Source: Chitinophaga lutea (GTDB lineage: Bacteria; Bacteroidota; Bacteroidia; Chitinophagales; Chitinophagaceae). Taken from it: 64,000 nt of DNA. Positions 53,888 through 63,225 of the stretch are shown here, in pieces; within the stretch, counting starts at the first letter, position 1; each line of letters starts with the position of its first letter. The stretch is taken from assembly GCF_003813775.1 (NCBI RefSeq), contig NZ_RPDH01000001.1, positions 2,418,001 to 2,482,000 of the forward strand, in the 5' to 3' direction. A program made the position numbers and the translations under genes. Below the pieces are notes generated by a model, which was not told where the DNA came from, did not search any database, and saw nothing but the letters and a program-made list of their open reading frames with translations.

Positions 53888-56050
53888 TCAGTGAATAAAT
53901 ACCAGTTTTGTGACGATTTTTTCCCTGCCGGTATCGTCTGAAGCAAAAACGAGATACACGCCGCTCTGCGGGCGGCGCCCGGTGTAATCCCTGCCATTCC
54001 ATACCGCCTGCCCGCCGTGGGCACGGGTTTGATATACGAGGCGGCCGGCAGCGTCGGTGATTTTCACCACCGCGTTCTGCACGAGGCCGCGGATGGCGAT
54101 GGTGCCTTCGTAACGGGGCGGTACCGGGTTGGGGAATACCAGCACCTCGCCGCCCTGCACGTTTTCTCCTTCGGTAGCGGTGCCCCGCCAGGATAGCAGG
54201 CCAGCGGCCGTGGCAAAAAACACCTCGCCGGTGGCGGGGTGGACGACGATGCGGTGGATGATATCTGAAGGCAGGGGGCTGTTGGCGGCGTTAAAATGTT
54301 CGAGGATCTTTTCCCCGGCGGGCGATACCAGCCAGGCGCCGTTCTGCGTGCCCACCCACTTGCGGTTGGCGCCGTCCACCGCGATGGCATTGACCTGCTC
54401 GTTCTGGAACAGGTAACCAGCGAAATTATCCTCCCGCAGCACGGGCCAGTAGGCCTCGCACATGGTGGCGGGGCATTGCACCACGGCCACTCCCCTGGCG
54501 GTGCCTATCCAGATATAACCGTCTTTATCCTTTGCGATGCAGCGCACGTCGGCCGACGGCAGGTTGCCCTGGCCGGCGCCGGGTTTGTAGAGTTTCCAGC
54601 GGTCGTCCGCGACATTGTCCGGCCCTGTGCCGTGGTTGAAAACAAATACGCCATTACCCCGTGGGGATACGATCCATTTCTGGTCCGCATCGTCTACCAG
54701 CACCTGGCTAACGGCATTGCCCGTATGAAATATGGGGATCGAAAAATCCAGCCAGGTATTGTCGGGGCGGCGCATATGCAGGTTATATGCAGCCCCGAAG
54801 GTGCTGACCCACAGCCGGCCTTCGCGGTCGGTGGCGAGACCGCTGAGGAGGGAGTCTCCACCGGGTTTGACGGTGGTATTGGCGCCCACGGCGAGCAGTC
54901 CCCCGCCGAAAGAGCCGGCGAACATTTCGTTACCGGCGGCGCTGAGGGTGATCAGGTCGCGGAGGGCGTCCGGGTAGGGGAGATGCCGCCATTCTTCCTG
55001 TTCGAATTTATACAGCCCCGAAGTATTGCGGGTGCCCTGCCAGTTGGCGGTCACCGTGCCGGATGCGGCCCAGAGCACGCCGTTGTGCACCTGCATCTCG
55101 CCGGTGACGATGCCGTAAGGCGCATTGGGTGTGAAGTTGGCGGAACTGCCATTGCTGAACCTTATCAGCCCGTTTTGTGCGTCGGCCACCCAGGTAACCT
55201 GCCCGGCGACGGCGGCCGCTACCGGGGCGGGTGTCGGAAATGTGGCCGTGGGTGCGCCGGTGGCCGAGAGCTGCAGCAGGCCGCCGGGCTGGGACACGAA
55301 TACCGCGCCGCCCGATACGCCGATATGTGAAATGGGGGAGCCGTTGGTGAACCAGCGCTGCCGTGCGCCGCTTTGCAGCAGGAATATCGTGTCGCGGTGG
55401 AGCGCCAGCAGTTGATTGTTGACGGTGGCAAGGCCGGTGGCGCCTCCCCAGGCGCTCATGGTTTCCCAGCTGGCGGGGTCGGCGAGGTTGCTGCCCTGTT
55501 GGGGCGCCCGCCGGATGCCGGCGGCGGTGGCGGCGTAAAAGTATTGTGCGTCCTGCGCCAGGGCCGTAACGGCGCCGATGCGGTAGCTGTCCGCGATCTC
55601 GAGCCGGCTGAGGTTGATGGCCACAATGCCCGCCCCGGTGGCCAGGTAGGCATTATTACCGGTAAAGATGATCTGCCGGGTGCGTTTGTCGCCTGTTACA
55701 GGTGACAGTTTGAATTCAGGGATGTTGATGACGGACTCGTTCCGCAGGATGTCGAGATTGCCGTTGGCATAAGCGATGACCAGTGCGGCGCTGGCTTCGT
55801 GCAGGCCGATGGCCGCGATGTTTCCGTCGTGCAGGCCATTGACCTTGGTGTAACGGACGATGCTGTTGTCTGAAAAATTCACGGCAAACACGCCCTGGGA
55901 AGCAGCGCAGTACACGCGGTCCGGCGCGGCGGCAATGCCCGTTGCCTGCCGCCAGGGCAGGTGCTCCCGCCAGTGCCCGATGGGGATGGGCTGGCAGCGG
56001 GCCTTCCATGGCAACAACAGTAAAAAACAAAGGAACAGGCGCATGAACAT
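53888..56050 (-). CDS. porZ: PorZ-like T9SS protein with beta-propellers and a sorting domain
   Basis: A 720-residue exported protein. A signal peptide (1-20, ending KARCQ) is followed by the PorZ-like start GHWREHLPWRQATGIAAAPDRVYCAASQGVF. Two beta-propeller regions with two-component-regulator-type blades follow (ADRKWVGTQNGAWLV, GYIWIGTARGVAVV). The end is a T9SS sorting domain (VLVFPNPVPP, SGVYLVFA). PorZ is part of the surface attachment complex that delivers A-LPS or its equivalent to type IX cargo. Starts at 56050 or 56044 (both ATG) are possible. recO is downstream; a -7-like TACATTTG is at 56065-56058. Confidence 0.78.
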   Translation of the reverse strand: MFMRLFLCFLLLLPWKARCQPIPIGHWREHLPWRQATGIAAAPDRVYCAASQGVFAVNFSDNSIVRYTKVNGLHDGNIAAIGLHEASAALVIAYANGNLDILRNESVINIPEFKLSPVTGDKRTRQIIFTGNNAYLATGAGIVAINLSRLEIADSYRIGAVTALAQDAQYFYAATAAGIRRAPQQGSNLADPASWETMSAWGGATGLATVNNQLLALHRDTIFLLQSGARQRWFTNGSPISHIGVSGGAVFVSQPGGLLQLSATGAPTATFPTPAPVAAAVAGQVTWVADAQNGLIRFSNGSSANFTPNAPYGIVTGEMQVHNGVLWAASGTVTANWQGTRNTSGLYKFEQEEWRHLPYPDALRDLITLSAAGNEMFAGSFGGGLLAVGANTTVKPGGDSLLSGLATDREGRLWVSTFGAAYNLHMRRPDNTWLDFSIPIFHTGNAVSQVLVDDADQKWIVSPRGNGVFVFNHGTGPDNVADDRWKLYKPGAGQGNLPSADVRCIAKDKDGYIWIGTARGVAVVQCPATMCEAYWPVLREDNFAGYLFQNEQVNAIAVDGANRKWVGTQNGAWLVSPAGEKILEHFNAANSPLPSDIIHRIVVHPATGEVFFATAAGLLSWRGTATEGENVQGGEVLVFPNPVPPRYEGTIAIRGLVQNAVVKITDAAGRLVYQTRAHGGQAVWNGRDYTGRRPQSGVYLVFASDDTGREKIVTKLVFIH

Positions 56051-56142
56051 ACTTCCCCAAATGTAATAATTACGATTATCTAATATGCATAAATCATAAT
56101 GAATGGTTACCTTTATGGCCTTTACCAAATCATGTATTATAT

Positions 56143-58551
56143 ATGTGGCAACGCCTGGCAGGTTTTGTTCTGAAATTCCGTTTATGGCTTCTGGCTTTGT
56201 TGATGATAGGCACCGCCATTATGGCCTGGTACGCCAGCAAGGTGGAACTGTCTTATGAATTTACGGGAGCCATCCCCAGGGACAATCCCAAATGGCAGGA
56301 GTACCAGCAGTTCAAACAGAAGTTCGGCGAAGACGGTAATATGATGGTGATCGGGATCGAAACCGACAGCGTTTTCAACCTGGAATTTTTTAAGGATTAT
56401 GTGAAGCTGAACGACGACCTGCGCAAGATCCCCGCTGTGGAGAATACCCTCAGCGTGCCCGTGGCCATTAACCTGGTAAAAGACGACAGCACCCGTAAAC
56501 TGAAGGCCGTACAGCTTTTCAGTCCTATGCCGCAAACGCAGGCGGAACTGGACAGCCTTTCCCGGATATTTTATTCTCTTCCCTTTTACCGCGGGCTTCT
56601 CTACAGCACCAACAGTTCTTCTTTCCTGATGGCTGTGCATATCAATAAAGGTGTGCTCAATTCCAAGGGAAGGATCAAGGTGGTGCAGGCCATCACCCAA
56701 ACCGCCGAGGCATTCGGCAAGCGGCACAACCTCGATGTGAAGCTGAGCGGCCTGCCCATGATACGCACCATCATGGCTACCAAGGTGGCCGACGAGCTGA
56801 AGATGTTCCTGGGGATCTCTTTTCTGCTCACGGCCTTCATCCTGCTGGTGTTTTTCCGATCGTTCGGCGCCGTGCTGATGAGTATGATCGTGGTGGCCAT
56901 CGGCGTGATATGGTCGGTGGGAACGATCGTGCTTTGCGGTTATAAGATCACCCTGCTCACCGGCCTCATTCCGCCGCTGATCGTGGTGATCGGGATTCCT
57001 AACTGTGTGTATTTCCTCAACAAGTACCATACGGAGTACGCCATCCACGGCAAAAAAATGGAAGCGCTCGTGCGGATGGTACAGCGCATGGGCATCGTAA
57101 CGCTGTTCACCAACCTGACGGCGGCCATCGGGTTCGGGGTGTTTTATTTCACGGAAAGCGAAATCCTCAAACACTTCGGGGTGGTGGCCGGCGTGAACAT
57201 CATGCTCATCTTCCTGATCTCGTTCATTTTCCTGCCCTCCGTACTGAGTTACCTGCCGCCGCCGAAAACTAAGCACACCAGCTACCTCGACAATAAAATG
57301 TTCCGTTCCATCCTGGACATGCTGAACAACCTGGTGTTCAAATACCGCCCCATGGTGTACCTGTTTACCGTGCTGATGGTGGCTGCCGCCATCATCGGGA
57401 TGCTGCGGCTGAAACCGGTGGGGTATATCGTAGACGACATTCCTAAAAAGGATAAATTATACACTGACCTGAAGTTTTTTGAGCGGCATTTCAAAGGTGT
57501 GATGCCGCTTGAGATCGCCATCGACACCAAAAAGAAAAACGGGGTGGTGAACCTGCAGACGCTCACCAAGCTGGACGAACTGAGCGGTATCATTGCCAGC
57601 CGTCCCGCCTTTGCCCGTCCGCTCTCCGTGGCCGAGGGCATCAAGTTCGCCAAGCAGGCCTATTACGGCGGCGACAGTTCGAACTATGCCATACCCAACC
57701 AGTTCGACATCGGCTTCCTGGCGCCTTACCTGCGCATGAAAGGCGCCGCCGGCGATAATGCTTCCACCTTCACCAAACTTGTGTCGTCGTTCATGGACAG
57801 TACGCGGCAGATCGCCCGTATGAGCGTGAACATGGCCGACGTGGGGTCTGTGGAACTGCCGAGGCTGATCGATTCCCTGCGCCCGCACGTCAATGAAATA
57901 TTCGACACCGCCCAGTATAAAGTCAGCTTTACCGGCACCAGCATCATTTTCCTGGAGGGCAGCCGCTTCATCATCAACGGCCTGCTGGAAAGCATCCTGC
58001 TGGCGTTTGTGCTGATCGTATTCTGTATGCTGTACCTGTTCCGCTCATGGCGGATGCTGATCATTTCGCTGGTGCCCAACATCATCCCGCTGCTGGTAAC
58101 GGCCGGTGTGATGGGCTGGCTCGACATCGCCATCAAACCTTCCACCGTACTTGTTTTCAGTATTGCGCTGGGGATTGCGATAGACGTGACCATCCGTTTC
58201 CTCGTCAACTTCAAGCAGGAGCTGCCGCTCAATAATTATGACATATCCGCCACCGTGCGGCAAACGATCAACGAAACGGGGCTGAGCATCATTTATACCT
58301 CGCTTATCCTGTTTGCCGGGTTTATGATTTTCGCCTTCTCCGAGTTCCAGGGCACCAAGGCATTGGGCTGGCTCACGTCGCTGACGCTGGTGATGGCCAT
58401 GGTGACCAACCTCACCATTCTGCCGGCCATGCTGTTGTGGATGGAAAAGGCCCTGCAGAAAAAAGCGCGGAAGAAGGAACTGTGGAAAACGCTCGACGAC
58501 GAACCCGATATGAAGCTGGATCAGATAGGGCTCGACGAAAAAGAAGACTGA
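56143..58551 (+). CDS. RND/MMPL-family membrane exporter
   Basis: An 802-residue integral membrane protein with the 12-helix RND plan: one helix, a periplasmic domain, five helices, and the pattern repeated. The sterol-sensing-like blocks are in FLGISFLLTAFILLVFFRSFGAV and, in the second half, SIALGIAIDVTIRFL. The length and domain order match the MMPL or patched-like group rather than the AcrB type. Substrates in the family are lipids, hopanoids or unknown. No adaptor or channel gene is adjacent. It is divergent from the porZ-like gene (92-bp gap) and ends before a terminator. Confidence 0.88.
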   Translation: MWQRLAGFVLKFRLWLLALLMIGTAIMAWYASKVELSYEFTGAIPRDNPKWQEYQQFKQKFGEDGNMMVIGIETDSVFNLEFFKDYVKLNDDLRKIPAVENTLSVPVAINLVKDDSTRKLKAVQLFSPMPQTQAELDSLSRIFYSLPFYRGLLYSTNSSSFLMAVHINKGVLNSKGRIKVVQAITQTAEAFGKRHNLDVKLSGLPMIRTIMATKVADELKMFLGISFLLTAFILLVFFRSFGAVLMSMIVVAIGVIWSVGTIVLCGYKITLLTGLIPPLIVVIGIPNCVYFLNKYHTEYAIHGKKMEALVRMVQRMGIVTLFTNLTAAIGFGVFYFTESEILKHFGVVAGVNIMLIFLISFIFLPSVLSYLPPPKTKHTSYLDNKMFRSILDMLNNLVFKYRPMVYLFTVLMVAAAIIGMLRLKPVGYIVDDIPKKDKLYTDLKFFERHFKGVMPLEIAIDTKKKNGVVNLQTLTKLDELSGIIASRPAFARPLSVAEGIKFAKQAYYGGDSSNYAIPNQFDIGFLAPYLRMKGAAGDNASTFTKLVSSFMDSTRQIARMSVNMADVGSVELPRLIDSLRPHVNEIFDTAQYKVSFTGTSIIFLEGSRFIINGLLESILLAFVLIVFCMLYLFRSWRMLIISLVPNIIPLLVTAGVMGWLDIAIKPSTVLVFSIALGIAIDVTIRFLVNFKQELPLNNYDISATVRQTINETGLSIIYTSLILFAGFMIFAFSEFQGTKALGWLTSLTLVMAMVTNLTILPAMLLWMEKALQKKARKKELWKTLDDEPDMKLDQIGLDEKED

Positions 58552-58639
58552 TTCGCTCATCCCTGAATTTTACCGCTTAAACAATTTAATATAACTGGAG
58601 CATGATAACTTTTTAGGCTATGCTCCACCCAAAAACCTT

Positions 58640-58670
58640 AATCCGTGGCGTTTTGCCACGGATTTTTTTT
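58640..58670 (+). terminator. Intrinsic terminator after the RND/MMPL gene
   Basis: Perfect 10-bp stem AATCCGTGGC / GCCACGGATT with a 5-nt loop, followed by at least six T residues. Confidence 0.92.
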
Positions 58671-58759
58671 AAATGCCGCCGTAAAATAATCTAGTGGGGC
58701 ACGTTCATCATATGCATCCTGCCGCTTATAATAAAGCATTATATATAGCCGAGAAAAAG

Positions 58760-58791
58760 TAAGAGGTTTAACATGCCATTCTAACCTCTTA
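58760..58791. promoter_or_regulatory. Inverted repeat directly upstream of the transposase-like gene
   Basis: Perfect 9-bp arms TAAGAGGTT / AACCTCTTA separated by 14 bp, ending 4 bp before the ATG. It could be an autoregulatory operator for the helix-turn-helix protein it precedes, or block translation as an RNA hairpin. Confidence 0.55.
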
Positions 58792-58795
58792 GTCC

Positions 58796-59500
58796 ATGAA
58801 AAATAAGTTCCTAAAAGGCGCTCATTTGTCCGAGCGCAAGTTTAAGGAGATACTAAAGCTGTTCTCCGAAGATCTGACAGCCACGCAGATAGCGAATATC
58901 AGTGGTGTCAGCAGGGTAACCATCAACAGTTACCTGAAAAAGATAAGGATGCAGATTGTCAGGTACTGTGAGTCCCTGCAGCCTGAATCTACAGCCAATG
59001 CTGCATCCTGGGTGAGCCGTGGGTACGACCATGGGCATCACGATCACGATACGGCCGTTGCGGTTAAAACTGATGTTGACCGTATTGTGCGGCCTGTGAT
59101 TTTCGGTATCTACAAGCTGGAGCAAAAAGTTTTCACAGAAATCCTTCCTGACGTCAGCCGTTCCATGATCCAGGCTATTGCCCGCGGGCGTTCCGTACTG
59201 GAAACCGTCGGTAATGCCGAAAGGATCCGCCGTTTCAACGGGGTGGTGGACCTGGGCCAGTACCGCCTGTACCACATCGGTAACGGTCATCACGATGCCG
59301 ACGCCGGCAAGGCGATGCTCGACGATGTGGATGGTTTCTGGGGCCTTACCAAGCACCGCCTCGCCAAATTCAAGGGACTGAACAGGAACACCGCTTACCT
59401 GCATCTGAAGGAATGCGAGTTCCGGTACAATTACAGGAACGAAGACCTGTATGCCACGTTGATCAATCTCTTGAAAACATTCCCATTAAACTTATCTTGA
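58796..59500 (+). CDS. IS1595 (ISXO2)-like transposase with substituted catalytic residues
   Basis: A 234-residue intact ORF. The N-terminal helix-turn-helix (26-50, DLTATQIANISGVSRVTINSYLKKI) and the ISXO2-type core (VIFGIYKLEQKVFTEILPD, RRFNGVVDLG, DGFWGLTKHRLAKFKGL, CEFRYNYR) match IS1595 transposases. The position that normally carries the second catalytic Asp (SDGWRGYNG in relatives I recall) holds E142 here. The Glu of IESFW is D179. Residue D78 may stand for the first Asp, in a histidine-rich segment DHGHHDHD. No terminal inverted repeats or target duplication were found. This fits a domesticated or inactive copy better than a mobile one, but the alignment is by eye. Confidence 0.72.
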   Translation: MKNKFLKGAHLSERKFKEILKLFSEDLTATQIANISGVSRVTINSYLKKIRMQIVRYCESLQPESTANAASWVSRGYDHGHHDHDTAVAVKTDVDRIVRPVIFGIYKLEQKVFTEILPDVSRSMIQAIARGRSVLETVGNAERIRRFNGVVDLGQYRLYHIGNGHHDADAGKAMLDDVDGFWGLTKHRLAKFKGLNRNTAYLHLKECEFRYNYRNEDLYATLINLLKTFPLNLS

Positions 59501-59527
59501 CCGGCTTCTGACAGCAATAAGTAACAG

Positions 59528-59557
59528 TTGTAATTCGATGCCGGTAAGGTAGATTGG
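59528..59557 (+). promoter_or_regulatory. Bacteroidota-type promoter of a 58-codon ORF
   Basis: TTG (59528-59530), a 19-bp spacer and TAGATTGG (59550-59557), one mismatch to TAnnTTTG. The start would be near 59563, about 15 nt before the ATG. Confidence 0.45.
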
Positions 59558-59577
59558 GTTACCAAAATCTGTTGCTT

Positions 59578-59754
59578 ATGAAAAAGACATTAACAAATGC
59601 TATGATATGGTATGCATACGCCATGTCATCAAAAGAAACGATACAGCACTTAATCTCATTGCCTGACGGCGTTTCAGCACATAAAACATATTCAGTTGAA
59701 GGCAACTTCAACGACCAAAATATTCTAAAGAGTCTCGATTTAGATTTTGGTTGA
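59578..59754 (+). CDS. Small protein of unknown family, 58 residues
   Basis: An ATG-initiated 58-codon ORF between a promoter-like element and a terminator that begins 4 bp after its stop. The product begins MKKTLTNAMIWYAYAMSSKE and ends DLDFG. It has one mildly hydrophobic stretch at 9-16 but no signal peptide or clear membrane helix. I do not recognise a family. The three-part layout is the main reason to take it as a gene; a short RNA with a chance ORF is the alternative. Confidence 0.4.
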   Translation: MKKTLTNAMIWYAYAMSSKETIQHLISLPDGVSAHKTYSVEGNFNDQNILKSLDLDFG

Positions 59755-59758
59755 TGAT

Positions 59759-59795
59759 AAGCGGGTGATAATCTTGTCGCCTGCTTTTTCTTTTT
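59759..59795 (+). terminator. Intrinsic terminator after the 58-codon ORF
   Basis: 11-bp stem AAGCGGGTGAT / GTCGCCTGCTT with three G-T pairs and a 6-nt loop, followed by five T, C and five T residues. Confidence 0.8.
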
Positions 59796-59942
59796 GTAAC
59801 CCTCCCAATCCGCTGTGGTAGCAAATTGCAGGCGCATATCCATATACGTAAACCAGTCTTCATTTATTCATTTTTAAAATAAAATCTATGGCACCTCCAA
59901 AAAAAATTTGCGCGCATTGCGTTAAGAAATCATTAAGTGAAC

Positions 59943-59950
59943 TATATTTG
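59943..59950 (+). promoter_or_regulatory. -7 element of the susC promoter
   Basis: TATATTTG is an exact match to TAnnTTTG, 30 bp before the susC ATG. TTG at 59917-59919 could be the -33 element with a 23-bp spacer. Confidence 0.5.
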
Positions 59951-59980
59951 ACTGTTAAAATTTCGTTAAACTACTAAATC

Positions 59981-62900
59981 ATGCTTATGAGGAAAGGTCT
60001 AACCGCACTTTTCCTGCTCCTGATTTGCCTCTCAGGACAGGTAATGGCGCAAAGTCGAACCGTTAAAGGAAAGGTTACGGCGGCTGAAGACGGAACGCCT
60101 ATTATTGGCGCCACCGTTATCGCAAAAGGTACCAATGTCGGTACCGTTACCAATGCAGAAGGTGTTTATTCCCTGAATGTTCCTGACGGCGTAGATGTGC
60201 TCGTTGTGAAGTTCATTGGTATGAAAGATACAGAAGCCAAAATCAACGGCGCCACAGTGAACGTTGTATTGGGCGCTGATGTAACCACCCTTACAGAAAC
60301 AGTCGTAACCGCCAACGCCATCCGCAGGGACAAGCGCTCGCTGGGTTACGCTTCCCCCACCGTGAAAAACGACGAGCTGACCAAAGGTCAGAGCTCCAGC
60401 GCATTGAACGCGCTGGCCGGTAAAGTGGCCGGTGTGAACATCACCAGTACCGCATCCGCTCCGGGTAGTTCTTCCCGTATCGTACTGCGCGGTGGTTCTT
60501 CCATCACCGGTAACAACCAGGCCCTGATCGTTGTGGATGGTGTGCCCATCGACAACTCCAGCATCATCGGCGGCGGAGACAGCCGTTCTTCCATCGACTT
60601 CGGTAACCGCGGCAACGATATCAACCCTGACGATATTGAGTCCATGACGATCCTGAAAGGCCCCGCTGCAGCTGCGCTGTACGGTTCCCGCGCATCCAAC
60701 GGCGCCGTGATCATCACTACCAAATCAGGCAAAAAAGGCGATAACAAGAAGAACGAGGTTACGTTCAACAGTTCCGTTACCATGTCCAACATCCTGAAAC
60801 TGCCTACGTTCCAGAATGAATACGGACAGGGCGGCCACGGTACGCCCGACCCCCGTGAAAACTTCAGCTGGGGGCCCAAACTCGACGGGTCCATGCAGGA
60901 GTGGGGCCAGTCCATCAACGGCGTGCGCCTCAAAAAACCGTATGTTGCCCAGCCCGACAACGTGAAGAAATTCTTCGACCTCGGCGTGGCTACCAACAAC
61001 AACCTCTCCCTGTCCGGCGCCACCGACAAAACCACTTATTACCTTTCACTGAACGCGCTTAACTCCGACGGAGTAATGCCCGGCAGCACCGACCGGTATA
61101 ATAAATACAGCCTGCGTTTCAACGGTAGCACCGAGCTGACCAACAAGATCACGACCAGCATCGGCGTGAACTACAGCCGTGTCAACAGCAGCATGATCCA
61201 GGGCGGTCAGGGCGACGGTTCCGTATACGACAACGTACTGCAGACCGCGCGTGATATTCCCCTGGATAAAATGGGCGACCTGAACAATCCTTACTACAGC
61301 TTCGGCGGTTTCTTCGACGAAGAAGGTAATGAGCTCTATGGTTTCTATGGTTCTTACACCACCAACCCGTATTACATCCTGAAAAATTTCAGGAACGAAA
61401 ATATCGTTGACCGTGTGACCGGTAACTTCACCATCAACTACAAACCGCTTGACTGGTTGACGTTTACCGAAAGACTGGGCGGCGACATCTATTCCGACCA
61501 GCGTAAAACCAAGGTGCCGAAATACAACTACATTTCCTGGGGCACCAACAACGGTTACCGTCAGAACGACCAGACCAACGGTGGTGCTTACGGCGAAAGC
61601 CAGTTCAACGTGAGCGACATTACGCACGACTTCATGGTGAACATGAAAAAAGATTTCAGCAAAGACTTCACTGCGAGCCTGTTGCTCGGCAACAACGTGC
61701 GCCAGCGTGTATTTAACCAGCTGGAGGCCGTGACCAACTCCGCCGGCGGCCTGATTGTACCGAACTGGTATAACCTCGGCAACAGCAATGGTCCCGTTGA
61801 AAGCCTGAACTTCTACAGCAAACGCCGCCTGGTAGGCCTGTATGCTGAGCTGAGCCTGGCTTACAGGAACATGCTCTTCCTGGGTGCTACCGCGCGTAAC
61901 GACTGGTCGTCCACACTGCCCAAAGGAAGAAACTCCTTCTTCTATCCGAGCGTGAACGGTGCGTTCGTGTTTACCGAACTGATGAAGGATTCCAGAATCT
62001 CCGAATTCCTGAACTATGGTAAAATCCGCGCCAGCTGGGCTTCTGTAGGTAACGATGCAGATCCTTACCTGCTGAAATCCTACTACTCCAAAGCAGTAGT
62101 GGCCGGTGGTTTCAGCTCCACCATTTTCCCGCTGAACGGCATTCCCGGCCTGAGCCTGGATAACGTGATCGGTAACCCCAACCTGAAACCGGAGATCACC
62201 ACCGCGTTCGAGGTAGGTACCGAACTGGCCTTCTGGGACAACAGGGCGTCTATCGACTTCTCTTATTACCAGAACAAATCCAAAGACCAGATCCTCGCTA
62301 TTCCCACACCAGCTTCCATCGGTTTCACTTCCAAAGTGACCAATACCGGCGTGGTGGAAAACAAGGGTATTGAACTGGCTGCACGTGTAACGCCCATCAG
62401 AACTGCTTCCGGCTTTACCTGGGAACTGTTCGGTACTTACACCCGCAACAAAAACACCGTGGTATCCCTGGATAACGGTGTTGAACAGATCGTGATCGGC
62501 GGTTTCGGCGGCATGAGCATCGTAGCGGCAGTAGGCAAACCTTACGGTACCTTCTATGCTGAAGACGTGCTGAGAGACGAGCAGGGCCGCATCGTGATCA
62601 ACAACGACGGTGGCACCAACCTGCCGTTGCTGACCGATCAGGCGCAATACCTGGGTTCTTACAATCCCAAGTACCAGGCATCATGGGGCACCAACCTGTC
62701 TTACAAAGGCATCAGCTTCAGCGTGCTGTTCGATACCAAACAGGGTGGTAAATTCTTCTCCCGCACCAAAGACATCCTTGGTTTTGTGGGCGCCACTCCC
62801 GAAACTTCAGAATTCGGCCGCCAGCCTTATGTACTGCCCAACAGCGTGTACCTGGAGAACGGCAAATATGTTCCCAACACCAGTGTGAAAACCGACATGG

Positions 62901-63199
62901 AATCCTGGTACACCAACCAGCTCGATCCTTCCGGTACGAAAGTAATCGACGCTTCTTACGTGAAACTGCGTGAGATCAGCCTCAGCTACCGTCTGCCGAA
63001 ATCGCTGCTGTCACGCACTGCCCTCGGCGATGCTACCGTTGGCGTATTCGGTAACAACCTGTTCCTGTGGACACCGAAACAGAATTCCTTCGCAGACCCG
63101 GAAATCAACTCCGGCGGCGCAGGAAACGAGCAGGGCTTTGACTTTACCGCACAGCCTTCACTGAGGAACTTTGGCGTTAACCTGAAAGTGTCCTTTTAA
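59981..63199 (+). CDS. susC: SusC/RagA-type TonB-linked outer membrane transporter
   Basis: A 1072-residue TonB-dependent channel that imports glycans or peptides. In order it has a signal peptide (1-24, ending QVMAQ), a CarboxypepD_reg-like domain (about 27-100; VKGKVTAAEDGTPIIGATVIAKGTN), a plug (about 115-245; GGSSITGNNQALIVVDGVPIDN, ILKGPAAAALYGSRASNGAV) and a beta-barrel ending in F. No N-terminal anti-sigma-binding (STN) domain is present. The substrate is unknown, since no degrading enzyme lies in the window. susD follows after 26 bp. Confidence 0.96.
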   Translation: MLMRKGLTALFLLLICLSGQVMAQSRTVKGKVTAAEDGTPIIGATVIAKGTNVGTVTNAEGVYSLNVPDGVDVLVVKFIGMKDTEAKINGATVNVVLGADVTTLTETVVTANAIRRDKRSLGYASPTVKNDELTKGQSSSALNALAGKVAGVNITSTASAPGSSSRIVLRGGSSITGNNQALIVVDGVPIDNSSIIGGGDSRSSIDFGNRGNDINPDDIESMTILKGPAAAALYGSRASNGAVIITTKSGKKGDNKKNEVTFNSSVTMSNILKLPTFQNEYGQGGHGTPDPRENFSWGPKLDGSMQEWGQSINGVRLKKPYVAQPDNVKKFFDLGVATNNNLSLSGATDKTTYYLSLNALNSDGVMPGSTDRYNKYSLRFNGSTELTNKITTSIGVNYSRVNSSMIQGGQGDGSVYDNVLQTARDIPLDKMGDLNNPYYSFGGFFDEEGNELYGFYGSYTTNPYYILKNFRNENIVDRVTGNFTINYKPLDWLTFTERLGGDIYSDQRKTKVPKYNYISWGTNNGYRQNDQTNGGAYGESQFNVSDITHDFMVNMKKDFSKDFTASLLLGNNVRQRVFNQLEAVTNSAGGLIVPNWYNLGNSNGPVESLNFYSKRRLVGLYAELSLAYRNMLFLGATARNDWSSTLPKGRNSFFYPSVNGAFVFTELMKDSRISEFLNYGKIRASWASVGNDADPYLLKSYYSKAVVAGGFSSTIFPLNGIPGLSLDNVIGNPNLKPEITTAFEVGTELAFWDNRASIDFSYYQNKSKDQILAIPTPASIGFTSKVTNTGVVENKGIELAARVTPIRTASGFTWELFGTYTRNKNTVVSLDNGVEQIVIGGFGGMSIVAAVGKPYGTFYAEDVLRDEQGRIVINNDGGTNLPLLTDQAQYLGSYNPKYQASWGTNLSYKGISFSVLFDTKQGGKFFSRTKDILGFVGATPETSEFGRQPYVLPNSVYLENGKYVPNTSVKTDMESWYTNQLDPSGTKVIDASYVKLREISLSYRLPKSLLSRTALGDATVGVFGNNLFLWTPKQNSFADPEINSGGAGNEQGFDFTAQPSLRNFGVNLKVSF

Positions 63200-63225
63200 C
63201 ATTGAGCAGTAAAAAAGAACAAACC

